Positions 11,252-23,098 of a stretch of DNA of 64,000 bases are shown in pieces (the first letter of the stretch is position 1; the number at the start of each line of letters is the position of its first letter). Source of the DNA: Acholoe squamosa (Eukaryota > Annelida > Polychaeta > Phyllodocida > Polynoidae); NCBI GenBank assembly GCA_949317995.1, contig OX439037.1, forward strand, positions 19,828,324 through 19,892,323, read 5' to 3'. A program made the translations under genes and the position numbers. The notes below the pieces were generated by a model. That model ran no database searches, had not been told where the DNA came from, and was given only the letters and a program-made list of their open reading frames with translations.

Positions 11252-12714
11252 CCATGAGCCAGACAACCTTCCCCGGCAAGAGTTGTGCGGCAAGGGCCTG
11301 CACATTTTGTGACAGTGTGATCAGGGAGTGAATTGGTAGGGTGTGGGTGAGGTGTGAAAGTGGCTTTCACAGACATGGGTTTGCAAGGCAGGCTGAATGC
11401 GAGGGCGGCATTGTTTCTGTAGCTGTTTTTTTCTAAGATCTCAAGCAATTTGAAGTATGTGATGAGCACCAAATGTCATTATTCCCCATCCCACCTACCG
11501 TCACACAGCCCCATGGCTATGTACTGTAGATCTGTGTGTCGGCCTACCTCTACAACATGAGGGGAGGGGGGTATGTAACACCAATGAATTGGAAGCTCTA
11601 CAGGTTTACAGTGCAACCAAAAAGAAATTAGAATAAAGTGTATTCTCTTTGGTGTAAGTCACCTCAGAATTTACCCCACTACAAGTCATGACCCCTTAAA
11701 CGACGTGAAGTCATGGACCCTGATCCCTGGACGGCCAGCAGTAGCCTGGACTTTTTTGACAAAATTTGAGTGTGGGCAATACATGTATATTAACCAAGTT
11801 TAAGATGCTGGGATGCATACCCGTCTTCCACAAAGCAAAACAAAAAGTCTCAAGATTTCTGACAAGGGAGATGATTAGAAACAACTATATTTTTTAAAAG
11901 TCAACTTCTTAAGGAGGAATATCATTTTGCTTTTTCAGTTCCATCCTACCCTGGGATAATAAATGATACCCCATGATATGGAATGTCACAGAACAATATA
12001 AAACATGAACTGTTAATATAGCAGCAGATTACTATGTGCCATAGAACCTCACCAATAATAAAGGTTGCTTGGTAAACAGTAAGAAAAAGAATTATGTATC
12101 TTCATGCTAATGCTAATAAAGAATTAAATAATCAGTATGATCGGAATTTCAAAAGCAAAGCAAAAAGAAAAAAAAAGTCCCTACCATGGATGTTAAGTGT
12201 TTTTCATGTCTCTGTCCCTACCAATGGTACCATTACCCCCTTCCCACCTGATTTCCAAGCAGAGGCCTCAAACCAGACTAGGCCAGAAGAGTATAATATC
12301 TCACAGATTGCAAGAGGCATGATGGCGACCATCAGCCATCACTGGAGCCATGCGCCTCCATCCTATAGTATAAGAAAAGATGCCTGCCTAATAGCTGATT
12401 TATCGGTATCTTAGCAAGTCCGACACCCCTCCCCAGGATAGCTTATACCCATGATATCATAACAGCATGACTTCTTATTGTCTCTTTGGGTCCTATATGA
12501 ATATTTCTGACCACTTTCATAAACTTACGATGAGGTTAGACAAGGAATCTGAAAGTCTGAATTTTGGCTGTATTTTCACTTTTTGGGCGAACTTCAGACC
12601 TCCTGTACAGGGAGGTATTTTATTTTGTGATTCCCCGTGTGTTTGGACCCAAATGCATAGTTTGAGCTGGTAACCCGAATCGTTTTACAACAAAAGCAAA
12701 CTAACCCCCCCTAT
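11252..12714. other. No gene recognised
   Basis: The sequence includes a 106-codon frame at 12094-12414 and a 68-codon frame at 12467-12673. Neither shows a domain, a supporting splice signal or conservation in block B, so neither is called. GTCCATGAGCCAG at 11250-11262 repeats the terminus of the 548-6672 element. Confidence 0.4.
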
Positions 12715-13450
12715 CTTTAGAAATACTATGAAACTGTGGCGTGTGTATGCCATGGCTGATAGACGATTTCAGACCTTTGGTGTGGTGTATATGATCATTC
12801 TGAAGGCATGCAGCTCAAACAAGGGATTTACATTATAGACCATAGTAAGGACTAGCACATCTTTTAGGCCCTAGGTGTGGTGTACAACCAAAGTAAGGAT
12901 GTGGCTTATAGGCTAGTGCAGCTTATGTTGGATTTTAGGGTAGCTGCGATCGTATCCTACTAGGTTTTGATGTCATGTTTTATTTCTTTGTCAGTCAATC
13001 AATAGGTTTATGATACAATATCATTGCAGAGTCATACACTGGTACTGAAGTGGTTGTAAAAATTGGCCATGTAGTAGAAAACTAGAAATAAAAGTGAACC
13101 AACATACCTCAATATAATTTATGTAAGACAAAGGCAGTGTCAGAGTTAGAGGGCCCATAATACCCTGTCAGCATAAAGATAATCAAAGGCAGATAAACAA
13201 TCAATGCCATGGTGCTGGTGAGCTGTTCTTAGTGATGAAGCCATGTGTGCATTGCTGTAAGTGTCCCTATGTCTGGCAGCAGTGTGAGGGATTGTGAGCA
13301 GGTGTCCTATTGTTATTTTTAGCCTTTAGCACAGGGTTACTGCTCATGACCTCATTAGTGGTGCCTCTTAAGCTGGCCACTGCTACTGCCACACAGAGAG
13401 CAGCTCATATTTGGCCACTTTGAGGACGGAGCTGTTCTGGTGTTCGGCCA
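12715..13450 (+). repeat. Duplication block A, segment b (pairs with 26120-26960)
   Basis: Same order and strand as 26120-26706 and 26878-26900. Shared text includes TTAGAAATACTATGAAAC, GGTGCTGGTGAGCTG, GAAGCCATGTGTGC and AGTGTGAGGGATTGTGAGCA. The other copy has a SINE exactly at CACTTTGAG (13416 here). A further shared patch GGGTACCTCAAA...CATATTTGTTTGT lies at about 14327 here and 26940 there. Confidence 0.85.
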
Positions 13451-13460
13451 CTGACCTGCA

Positions 13461-14319
13461 TGACCATTTCAATGCACAATATGTACATGACAGGCGCCTT
13501 TTCTTTTCCACTTTCTCTGTAAAGTGTTTAAGCTGTCCAAGTCTAGAGGGCATCATATCCCACCTGCCGAGAGGTGTACATGCAGTGATGATAAAATCAA
13601 ATTCAATGTAAAAAGGTGTACTGTTTGTCTTCGCAAAGGGATCCCTACTGGAGAGGATCTAAATTAAAATCAAACTTCAAAAGTAAAATCAAGGGAATAC
13701 ACGTACAACCCTATCCTCATTTGACCTAGTTTCTGGGTCGCCAGTTCTCCTGTAGTTCCCCTGTATTCATTGTGCTGAACTGTATCTGTTTGCCTGACCT
13801 TCATATTATATTCTATTTACTTTTTTCTTCCTTACAAACTTAGTGCCAGCTGTTAGCTGCCTGCATAAAGGTGATTATTGGTGCCAATAATTGAATGATT
13901 ATCTGTAGTTACATTATGGGTTGACAGTGCCGTCTCTGTACTCTGTCTCATGGCCACCTGTGTTGTCAGTTAAGTATGCTCATCCATGTTCCATTATCCT
14001 ATAACGATACTGTGGAATAAGGCAGTGTCTGTTAACTTTGACCATATTGTAGCATTTACCTCAGCTGTCCCTTTGCAGCATGATTTATTCTTCTGCTTAT
14101 TGATTGTACTGAAGCTAACTCATCGTAACGCTATGTTTTTTGTTCACCACTGAAACACATCTTTGATTAACTCTGTGGGATGGCTTTCACTTATGGTGAT
14201 ATTTAACTACCTTATGTTACTTTCTTAAGGGTTGGTCGGCCCAGTATTGTGACTGAAAAACATGTATTTGAAGTTCTGCAATAAAAGATCTTGACCTTGA
14301 ACTTGACTCTGTAGGGACA
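13461..14319. other. Sequence present only in block A, no gene recognised
   Basis: About 850 bp lie between shared landmarks that are only a few dozen bases apart in block B. It is either an insertion here or a deletion there. No inverted ends, target duplication or coding potential was recognised. Confidence 0.5.
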
Positions 14320-15044
14320 TTCGGGTACCTCAAAGCTCATATTTGTTTGTTGACATGTTAGTCAGGGAGCATATGGACTTTCGTGTGAAGTAAATGAAAG
14401 AGCTTAGCCACCAATCAGGGATTGTCAGGCTTATATTGGAGTTCACAAAAAGCTTTGTTGGCAGTCTGGGAATGGTGGCAGCTTTCCGTGGCGGTTATTT
14501 TTGTTCCCAATCCAAAGAATTTAGATGAAATTTAAAGGGAGGTCTGGAATCCAGGCTTAAGATTAATCAATTGGCTATAATGAGGAGGGATGGAAGATAA
14601 GTAATCATACCTTTACATGGCATATTCTGATTCATGGTTAGATAGCTCATGTCAAGGTCACCTGAAGGTCAAATCCCAAAACACTGCCCAAAACTAAGTT
14701 TTTTCATCATCAGACAGCTATTGAAGAAAAAGCCTTAATGGTTTCAGATTTCTGTAGATTGTTTTCTTATACAATGGACTTCATGCCCCACTTGGACAAC
14801 CTTATGTGATTGATGTAGGTTGTCATAGTAACACTGTAGTGAAGATTTACCAAAGTAATCAAAATATAAGATTTAAGTATAAAGAGATATAAAGAGGATG
14901 TATTTGTATTCTATAACCTTTTAGTATAGGAGTTGCAGCATTTAGGATCTGGATATCAAGCAAAGATGATTTTACCTTGTGACACTCTTTGACCTTGGCC
15001 TATTTATTATAATAGATTGCTAAAAGTGTTTTGTCACCTATCTG

Positions 15045-15248
15045 CGGGCTTCCCTAGCCCAATTAAAAGGGTCTATTTCTCATCTTTCCTATCCCCTCAG
15101 GATGTGTGTGGTGCACATATGCACAGGCACCGACACATTCCTCTGTGAAATTGTGTAATGTAGTTCTTGCCATGAATATGACCTTAGCTGTTGAAATGGC
15201 GTTAAACATCTATTACTCACTCACTCACTCACTCACTCACTCACTCAC
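15045..15248 (+). mobile_element. SINE copy 3, long (TCAC)n tail
   Basis: Full-length copy with the longest tail in the window. Target duplication TCACCTATCTGC (15034-15045) and TCACCTTTCTGC (15249-15260), one mismatch. The start may be 15045 or 15046 because the duplication and element share a C. Confidence 0.9.
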
Positions 15249-15463
15249 TCACCTTTCTGCCTTTTGGATGGTCTTTTTAGTGAAGTTAAGCACTGGGTAT
15301 CATCTTCTTAAATGCAATGGATGACCTTTATCAAGGTCATAGGTCAAGCTCAGTTGAATTTGATTTGATCAAAATACAGTAACATTATGATCATGGTTGG
15401 AAATACCTGGTTTTATCTCATTTGTATGAGCAAAATCCAATCAATGCACACATTATGGTCAGT

Positions 15464-16563
15464 TTACTCATCATCATCCTCATCCTCATCACTATCATCA
15501 CTGTCACACAAGTCATGGTCATTCCTGACAGCATTTTCACATTCATCATTTTCTGAGCATTCACACAGATCAGTACAATTGAGAACTGCAGCTCTGCATC
15601 TGCATCTGTTTGTGATGCACCTTGTCTTGCATCCACATTTGACCAGGTGGATGACAGATTCTGGGGCAGGGAGCTCTTTTGTCATCACTGGGATCTATTC
15701 TTGTTCCTCAAGTGTCCAACCATATCCCTCTGGTGAGGGCAGACAAGGGTGGGGTACAATGTCATTGTTCCATGCCAGCATTTGGTAGTGGGAATGCAAT
15801 ATTGCCTGATGAACACTGATGAAGGGCTGCTTGTGTTGGAGGCAGTTTTTCCGATTCTTTCTGATTCTTTTTGAACGGCTTCCATGTAAGGGTTTTAACT
15901 GACACATACTTTCCATTCAATGCATAGATCCTACAGATGAACTGTTCAATCCCTGCCAGAATCTCAATTGATGGTTTCTCCAAAGTGCCTAGCTTAGCTA
16001 ATGCATCAAGTTCTGTGGCACTAGCCTCCATGAGAGCTTGCCAACATTTCCGTTTTCCATTTCCTAAAAAAGGAACCCGTGATATCATTGCCACTTAATG
16101 CATGGAATGCTGGAAGTGCTGCAGTCCTCTGAGGGCCAAGTTCCTGGGCGATTGGTCCCAAAGGGATGTGACGCTGATGCTGTCCTGTGGAGCTATCGAA
16201 GGAGGCATTTTTACACAATCTATCTTACCTTTGTAGTGCCAATACTAGCACATCAGTGTCTGTGGAATGAATCTGAAGACTGGTAGCACCAATATTTGAT
16301 GCATCAACAGCATGAAGCAAGAGTTTAGTGTCTGCCTCTTCTTGAATACTAGCTAGGTTGTGAAGATCTCTGTGGCTAGCCTCGCAGTACTCACTCCATG
16401 AAACAATATTTATATGCTGTGCTTTGGCCTTAGACAGCATCTTCTCAGCTAAGTAAGCAGTTAGCTCCTTCTTTGTGTCAGAATGTGCTAGCAGGCACTT
16501 GAGTGAAACTTTTGCTATATTTGTGGAATCAGACACTGCCTGTTCATCTCCCTGGCTTCGCAA
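15464..16563 (-). pseudogene. PIN-like plus CXC-domain protein, broken
   Basis: The minus-strand frames read in order as one protein of a family that I know only as uncharacterised, multi-copy proteins of cnidarians, molluscs and other invertebrates. 16563-16225 has the acidic signature EEADTKLLLHA and STDTDVLVLAL, resembling PIN/FEN-type nuclease metal sites. 16218-16021, in the same frame after one TAA, has LPAFHALSGNDITGSF. 16094-15762 continues after a frameshift in a T-run, then LPSPEGYGW near 15730. 15688-15464 ends with a tesmin/TSO1-type CXC cysteine cluster (CGCKTRCITNRCRCR, 15599-15643) and an acidic tail. One stop and about three frameshifts make it a pseudogene. The true start is unknown; the first codon listed (TTG) is simply where I begin, and the frame continues upstream. 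It lies in sequence absent from block B, as expected for a mobile gene. Nuclease activity is inferred. Confidence 0.8.
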
Positions 16564-16624
16564 AGGTGACCACTGGTCTGCCCTTTGGTGCCTAGTAGTC
16601 TAATTACATCTATAGCTACCACAG

Positions 16625-17614
16625 TGTGGATTGGTTGCTTTATCAATTACTATTCATGTACATGTTGGTATACTTACAGATGGCCGTAGACATTCCTTCT
16701 TTCCTTCTAGATGTGCACCTTTACTTCAGTCCTCCATGCCTAATCACCCAAAACCTCTGGAACCTCCTTTTTCACCAGGTTTTCAGGGTATGTCTACTCT
16801 CTGTATGTGGCCTTCGACCTTACCATCCAACATTGTGCATTACAACTTTTCATAAACAACTAGGCACATTTAAGGGAAGAAAAGGGACACAATTTATTTT
16901 GATCAATTAAAAAAGAAAGAGCTTGCATTGGTTGTTGAATGGTTAGTATGCTTACATTTAATGACCTCAACTATTAGGTTTCTCCTAGACAGATGAAGGT
17001 CATTTGACAAATAGTTCAAGGTCAACTGTTGATGGTTTGTTTAGGAAATGTAGAGGTGGTACCACCCTAATTCAGTCACTTCTGGGTAGAATGGCCAAAT
17101 AGTTCCTCAGAAATTTTGTTATTTCAAGGAATTTCGGACCATTTGTGATGAGAGAAATGGCTTAAACCCATGGTTATTTGGTATCAAAATAATCAGGAAG
17201 TGATTTTCTTTAGTCCAGAGTCAATTTTTTATTGATATCTAGAAAACAGTGGAGGGTTATGGGGGTGAAATGACCATATAGTTTATTCCTACACTAGTCA
17301 GGTCTCACTGCTCAAAATCAGTGTGGTGGTTGCCATTGCAATTTTAAAAAAAATCAAGCATGACTTTTATATTCTGGACCTACTGAATAATTTTCTCCAT
17401 TTCAAAAGCTAAATTTTGGTGTATTGTGCTAAGCTGTCAGGGAATTTTAAGTATTTCAAATGTTACATCCAAGGTCGCCAACACTGGTATTTTCCGGTCC
17501 GCACTGGGTATTTAGGGTATTTACCAGCGACAAGTATTTAAGGAAAAGAGGCATTTTAGTTAGATTTTAGTGGTGTTTTCTCATTTTGCTCTATGTGAAA
17601 TAATGCCCTACATA
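16625..17614. other. No gene recognised
   Basis: Upstream side of the PIN-like/CXC pseudogene. The 94- and 74-codon plus-strand frames at 16626-16910 overlap each other in different phases and show no domain. Confidence 0.4.
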
Positions 17615-18515
17615 CACTGCAAAAATGGTGTTTAGATTTTAAACATGTTTAGGTCTAAACACGTTTAAAACCTAAACATATAGGTCAGTTAGGTGTCTCA
17701 TCGACTACATATTTAGGAAATTAACACTTTTATTCTAACTACATAAACATTTATGCTAAACATGTTTAGATGTTTAGAGTTGAAACAGTTGAATAATAGG
17801 TGTTTAGATTTAAACAGCAATATGTTTAGATACTTGGATGTTGAATCCACACCAGGTAGCAGCACTACCTTTGAATGGACTATCTGCACACAGTTATAAT
17901 CAATTGTTGTGTCAAATGTCCCCAAATTTCATGTTTATCATGGTTTCATTTCACAGAGAGTCATGTGAATAGAAAGGGCAATAGAAAATTGACTAGATTC
18001 ACCTTACACCACCATCATTAGCGTAAGATAATCAATAAGCTCCATGACTGACACCTATTTGATGTTATTCTGGAATAGATAAGGTAACGTTCTTCCTGCC
18101 AAGCTGTTGTACTTTCTCAAGTCTCTCATTCTGATGCAGTGTGTAATACATGTACACATATATAGCTGTGGCTGACATCTTTGGAGACTTTGACAAGTAA
18201 ATACCTGCTGATATCCCCCCAGTAAATTAGAAAACAAACAAAATATAACTTTTTTTTTTCCACGCATACCTGTCTGCAAACCTTAACTCTCCATCAAATC
18301 ATTTAAACATCTAAACACAAAAATTCATAAACACCTAAACACAAAAATTCATAGATATCTAAACAAAAAGTTTTAACCTAAACACCTACATTTCTAAACA
18401 CTTGAGCTAAGCACATTGTTTGGCTAAACATGTTTAGGAAATTAATGTGATTACAAAAACGTTGCAAGAATATGTTTAGAATTGTGTTTAGGATCTAAAC
18501 ACTATTTTTGCAGTG
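17615..18515. mobile_element. 901 bp inverted-repeat element rich in GTTTAGA/TCTAAAC
   Basis: Termini are CACTGCAAAAATGGTGTTTA at the left and the complement ending ACTATTTTTGCAGTG at the right, flanked by TA on both sides (17613-17614, 18516-17). Many scattered copies of TAAACATGTTTA-like and TCTAAACAC-like motifs lie beneath both ends. It encodes nothing recognisable. The TA flanks suggest a Tc1/mariner-type or similar target; the superfamily is not proven. A right-end relic lies at 54022-54199. Confidence 0.82.
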
Positions 18516-18517
18516 TA

Positions 18518-19224
18518 GTTGATAGGGATTTGGGTATTCTTTAATGGATATGCCCCTTCCAGAAGATGCAACCTCATAATTTACATCACAAAAAAGACCA
18601 TGATAGAAGTAGAGTGATACCATTGTAATCGAGTTGTTGAATGATTTTACGGTGCCTAGACCTGATAATGCAGTTCGAATAGTACTCGCTTAATGTACCC
18701 ATGGAAAATTTCAATACAAGTTGTTATGTTGGCATATGCTCTGAGGTCATTCTGGCCGTCATGCGCCCGCTTGCCAGCAGTTCTATTATGGAAATGGCCT
18801 TAGGACACATGTCAACATAACACTTTGTACCTTCGCTGTCCAGTCCACTCGCCGAGGAAGATGTTCTGTTTTGAATCAAATCGTATCGATGTTGTCGAAG
18901 GACAATGAATATTTTGAGGAAATCAAATCATGGATCCTATGCCAGCAGGACTTAGACATAATATATGTTACGTTCACCCATCTTAACAAATGCACCAGAA
19001 TTTCTGTATAAATGGAGTATATATGCTCGCATACCACTGGCTTGACAGAACATCAACAAGAAATCCAAAATGGCATAGACCAGGACCTTCACCTTGACTC
19101 ACAACAAAAATGAATAAATTTCATGGCTTTATAAGTTAAAAATATTTAGATAAAGGACCTCCGTTTTGCCTCAGCCCTGCATCTGGGTTAAAAGGACCTA
19201 GTGGAAGTTTAATCATCATCTATA
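18518..19224. other. No gene recognised
   Basis: Last part of the block A-only stretch (about 14360-19225) that has no counterpart in block B. No repeat or coding signal was seen. Confidence 0.4.
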
Positions 19225-19590
19225 CCCTTACTAATGAATTAACTACAATAGTGGGAAAACACACCCTGACTATGCTCCTGCTAGGGATACTTCTTAAGAA
19301 TATCCTTTAATGAGCATGGCCATCATTGGGATTATAGGGATTTTTCCTCCAGCATAAATACCCCACAGAGGATAATATTGATTTAGGAATACAATCTGGA
19401 TGCCTTGAGGGGTAACACTGGTTGTTCACAGTGAATAGATAGTAATGAATCAATTAACCCTGTACCTTAAATGAATCAATTAACCCTGTGTCTGGCTGGC
19501 AATTCAGCATTTAGGCACTCTTAGGCCGTAAATGAAATATGAAGGGAATTTAACTTACTCTCAGCAATATAGGAGTGTCCATGATAGTAG
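19225..19590 (+). repeat. Duplication block A, segment c (pairs with 27060-27400)
   Basis: Shared text in the same order: ACTAATGAATTAA, ATAGTGGGAAAACACA, TCCTCCAGCATAAATACCCC, TTTAGGAATACAATCT and GCAATATAGGAGTGTC-like sequence. Confidence 0.82.
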
Positions 19591-19714
19591 TATAGTATGT
19601 ATCGGAAAGGGACTATAGCTAATCTGAGGATATTACTCACTGGGCATGCAGCCAATCAGAGGCCTTCATTTGGTCATGTGACCAGTGATGTCACTGGACC
19701 CCCCGTGGTACAAT

Positions 19715-20160
19715 TATTTTGCAATGCTTGTAGCTTTTTCAGCAACTCAGCCACTGGCCTACTGTTTTTCATTAAGTCACATTAATAGTATGATCGGCAG
19801 AAGCATTTGATTAGACAATGGCTGTGTCATTTGTTTATCTATACTACCATCTTTATCGATTTCCTCATGTGATATAGGCCTATCTCATTAAGGATGATAT
19901 CAACTTTTGCTTTGCAAAAAACATTGAAACTGAGTGAGTGAGTAATAGATGTTTAACGCCATTTCGACACCTAAGGTCATATTCATGGCGAGAAATATTT
20001 ATTACACAATTTCACAGAGGAATGTGTCAGTGCCCGCACATATGTGCACCACACACATCCAAGGGGATAGGAAAGAGGAGATATAGACCCTTTTCAGTGG
20101 GCTAGGAAAGCCCGCATTGAAACTGAATTGAGTTGAAATGGATAATGATACCCGAGTAAC
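19715..20160 (+). repeat. Duplication block A, segment d1 (pairs with 34405-34640)
   Basis: GCAATGCTTGTAGCTTTTTC, ATATGATCGGCAGAA-like, GTTTATCTATACTACCATCT and GATAATGATACCC occur in the same order in both copies. This copy carries a SINE (19934-20114) where the other has a single uninterrupted site at 34607-34618. Confidence 0.82.
19934..20114 (-). mobile_element. SINE copy 4
   Basis: Minus-strand full-length copy, from GTGAGTGAGTAATAG (complement of the tail) to GGGCTAGGAAAGCCCG (complement of the head). Exact 12 bp target duplication CATTGAAACTGA at 19922-19933 and 20115-20126. The empty site is visible in block B as CATTGAATCTCA at 34607-34618. Confidence 0.93.
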
Positions 20161-20474
20161 AAAGCTCCATTACTTTTTGAGTTTCTTACCATTCAGTAAT
20201 GTGTCATGCTTTTGTTTTGTCGGCTTTCACTTTCCAGATATGACCAGCGCGCTTTAGTTTTCTTGATATTTACTGTGATTTTAGATTGGCAGCTCTTTTT
20301 AAACGAGCATAAAGATTTTCTTCAGGAAAACAATTAACTATCTCTTCATCAATGGAGCTCAGGTGACATGAAGGGGCAACAAAAGTCGATTTTTGGCCAA
20401 ATTGATGAGGTCTTGGGGAAATTTAGTCTGAGATATATGAAATCAGCAATTCTTGGTACATGTTGTATGAATTT

Positions 20475-20865
20475 GTACGTTTCTATGGAAGCCGTGGAGG
20501 GCCACACTACAAAAAACATGCACCTCAAAATCAGCATGATTTTCTTACAACCACCAAGATGAACTATACTGCTGTCAAACCTGATAATTTCCCCTGTCAA
20601 GTGTCAACTTGAAAAGGAAATTGCTGTCAGCATGATATTTTTCCCCTGTCAACCGAAAAAGAATCTGCCGTCAACTGTCAACTTAACAGTTGACAGGGGA
20701 AAATATCATATTGACAGCAGATTTTTCTTTCTACTTTGACAGTTGACAGGTTAATTTTCAGATTTGACAGTAGTTTTTTAGTTCCAGTTTATATTGTTTC
20801 CATATTGGAGATAAAAAAAAAGTTTTTTAAGGTGTGGCCTTCCATGGCTTCCATACGTTTCCGTC
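20475..20865. mobile_element. Foldback element with CTGTCAA repeats
   Basis: Outer arms CGTTTCTATGGAAGCC near 20479 and GGCTTCCATACGTTTCC near 20846 are complements. Inner arms at 20567-20600 and 20738-20773 pair, and the middle holds about eight scattered copies of CTGTCAA or its complement TTGACAG. The minus frame at 20349-20600 and the plus frame at 20368-20562 overlap this structure and are not genes. There is no counterpart in block B. Confidence 0.75.
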
Positions 20866-20884
20866 ATTGAGTAGATATTCTCAA

Positions 20885-21665
20885 TGCTGTAACCCTGCAC
20901 ATAGGTTCTCTTCACAGTACACTAATGATTGTTACAGCAATGTAAAAGGGAATATAAACAAAAGCCAGCATAATCTGATGTAAATCCAAGAGTTCATGAA
21001 AATAAGTCAGTCCATATCTGATTGTGTGTATTCTGTTGAAAATCAATTTCAAGGAGCTGCAGATTCTCCCCTTTTCATCTCTCCTTTTTATAGATAAATT
21101 CATCCAGAAGCTGGCAGATGTTGCAAACGTACAGATTTGATAATCCTTTATTTAAACATAAAGGAGCTGAGTCTTTTTGACCAGGAAGGCATCAGGATTA
21201 ACAATGACAGTGCCATCACTGGAAGAGGACCATTTTAAACACTGCCAATGGATAAATACAGATTGCTTTAACTTTATTCAGATAGAATTACCGTGGTTAG
21301 GCAGCTTGAGTTGGTCCTCTGCTTTTCCATTTTCACATTAATGGAAAATTCAACATGGGGAACAAGGCAGGTGTTCAGGGACAGATTTTAAAGCTGGCAC
21401 TCCTGTTTATAATCTTCTCCTTTTTGTATTGAAGCATAGCTACTTTCACAAAAAGTGAGATAAGTGTCTAAAGTTGAAGTTGCAATGAAAATGCTTCTGG
21501 TTTACGGGAATAACTTTGATTCTTTAAGAAAATCGTGTATTTAAGTCTCAGGTTCCTTTTTTTTTCCAGCAAAGCAAACCTAGTTATTAATTCTTCTCAA
21601 GGTTTGAACATAAATCCAAATGAAAATACATGAGCAACAGCTCTTCTTTGTCTTTCTTAGCCTAT
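20885..21665 (+). repeat. Duplication block A, segment d2 (pairs with 38450-38930)
   Basis: Shared text includes GCACATAGGTTCTCTTCA, AAGCCAGCATAATCTGATG, TTGAAAATCAATTTCAAGG, AAGTGAGATAAGTGTCTAAA and TTTGAACATAAATCCAAATG. About 0.3 kb at 21130-21430 is absent from the other copy. Confidence 0.83.
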
Positions 21666-21999
21666 AACATGAAGTCTTGGGCCTAATTTGTGAAAATCCT
21701 GACCCTTCACCTGTAACACCAACCCAGTGGGCTTGATACACTCTAACATACAGCATCTTGCATCGTTTTTGTAAACACAATATCCTCCTAAATACATGTA
21801 AAATGTTTAGAAATATGAAGCTTTTGGCTAATGTGCTTACATCTGAAAGTGTTTAGGTCTATATTTTTTTAAGATTTCTGCTTTCCAGTGAGTTACATTA
21901 TGTTTACAAATTGGTTTGTGAATGCATTTAGGTTGGGGACCTAATGTGATTCATACCCACACTCTGGAGGGATTTATTCCTTAGGCTACAGGTTACGGC

Positions 22000-22185
22000 A
22001 GGGCTTCCCTAGCCCACTTAAAAGAGTCTATATCTCATCTTTACTATCCCCTCAAGATGTGTGTGGTGCACATATGCGTAGGCACTGACACATTCCTCTG
22101 TGAAATTGTGTAATGTAGTTCTCGCCATGAATATGACCTTAGCTGTTGAAATGGCGTTAAACATCTATTACTCACTCACTCACTC
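22000..22185 (+). mobile_element. SINE copy 5
   Basis: Full-length plus-strand copy with an exact 12 bp target duplication ACAGGTTACGGC at 21988-21999 and 22186-22197. Confidence 0.93.
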
Positions 22186-22197
22186 ACAGGTTACGGC

Positions 22198-22892
22198 TGC
22201 ATTGTGCAGCTATTTCATCCTTGTGGTGGTGAATCCATATTACACCAGTATCAGAGAGTCAATGACAAATTTAACAAAGAGATAAAGAGAAATTGGCTTA
22301 ATGATTTTGAGAAATTCACAAAATGGGAGTCCCAGCCCCAGATGCATCCTTATAGTGCAGACGTACCAATGGCATAGTGTAAAACTGGTTGATCCATTTT
22401 TGTTGAAATTGTGTATGTTTTTTTATGTAAAACTGCACTTTAGAGTAATACTTCTTCATAATACAAACCAATAACAGGGGACTGTTTGCAGAAAGTCCAT
22501 ATCAGTGTACTGCTGCCATCTGTTGTATATGTCTAAACACCCAGAAATTCAAATTATTAAAGCTAAACATGTATTTTTGTTTCTGTCTACAGGCTAGACA
22601 TGTAAACATGCTTAGAGCAACTGTTTAGGTGTTTAGGATTTTAATGTTCAAATCTAAAACACATGGTTTACTAAGCACCTATTAGACCAAAATTTTTAGA
22701 TTTAGAACATGTCTAGACCTCAAAGCATTTAAAATAACGCTGACCGGTGGCTGCCTACGCTACAATGTGTGAGAAACCACTTTTGCAAATATCCCTTTTT
22801 TTTTTATAACACATGCGGTGACCCATCAGGTCGCAACCAAACATATTATACCTTGAATAATGTTTTCTAAACTACTCATATCAGACTGTCAT
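22198..22892. other. Spacer between blocks A and B with TTTAG-repeat relic
   Basis: 22530-22745 is rich in GCTAAACATG, CTGTTTAGGTGTTTAGG and AGAACATGTCTAGAC-like motifs, resembling the interior of the 17615-18515 element, but clean ends were not found. Nothing else was recognised. Confidence 0.5.
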
Positions 22893-22915
22893 GAGCACCT
22901 CTACAATACTCTCAG

Positions 22916-23098
22916 TGAGTAAGTGAGTAATAGATGTTTGACGCCATTTCAACAGCTAAGGTCATATTTATGGCGAGAATGATATTACACAATTTCACAG
23001 AGGAACGTGTCAGTGCCCGCACATATGCGCACCACACACATCCTGAGGAAATAGGAAAGATGAGAAGTAGACCCTTTTAAGTGGGCTAGGGAAGCCCG
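22916..23098 (-). mobile_element. SINE copy 6
   Basis: Minus-strand full-length copy. Exact 13 bp target duplication ACAATACTCTCAG at 22903-22915 and 23099-23111. The empty site survives in block A as ACAATGCTCTCAG at 7266-7278. Confidence 0.95.

Noticed and set aside
15387-15788. 133-codon plus-strand Ser-rich frame
   Set aside because: Antisense of the acidic tail and CXC domain of the PIN-like/CXC pseudogene.
16225-16231. GTAAGA donor at the end of the PIN-like exon
   Set aside because: The frame continues past a single TAA with in-family sequence, so a nonsense change explains it better than a splice site.
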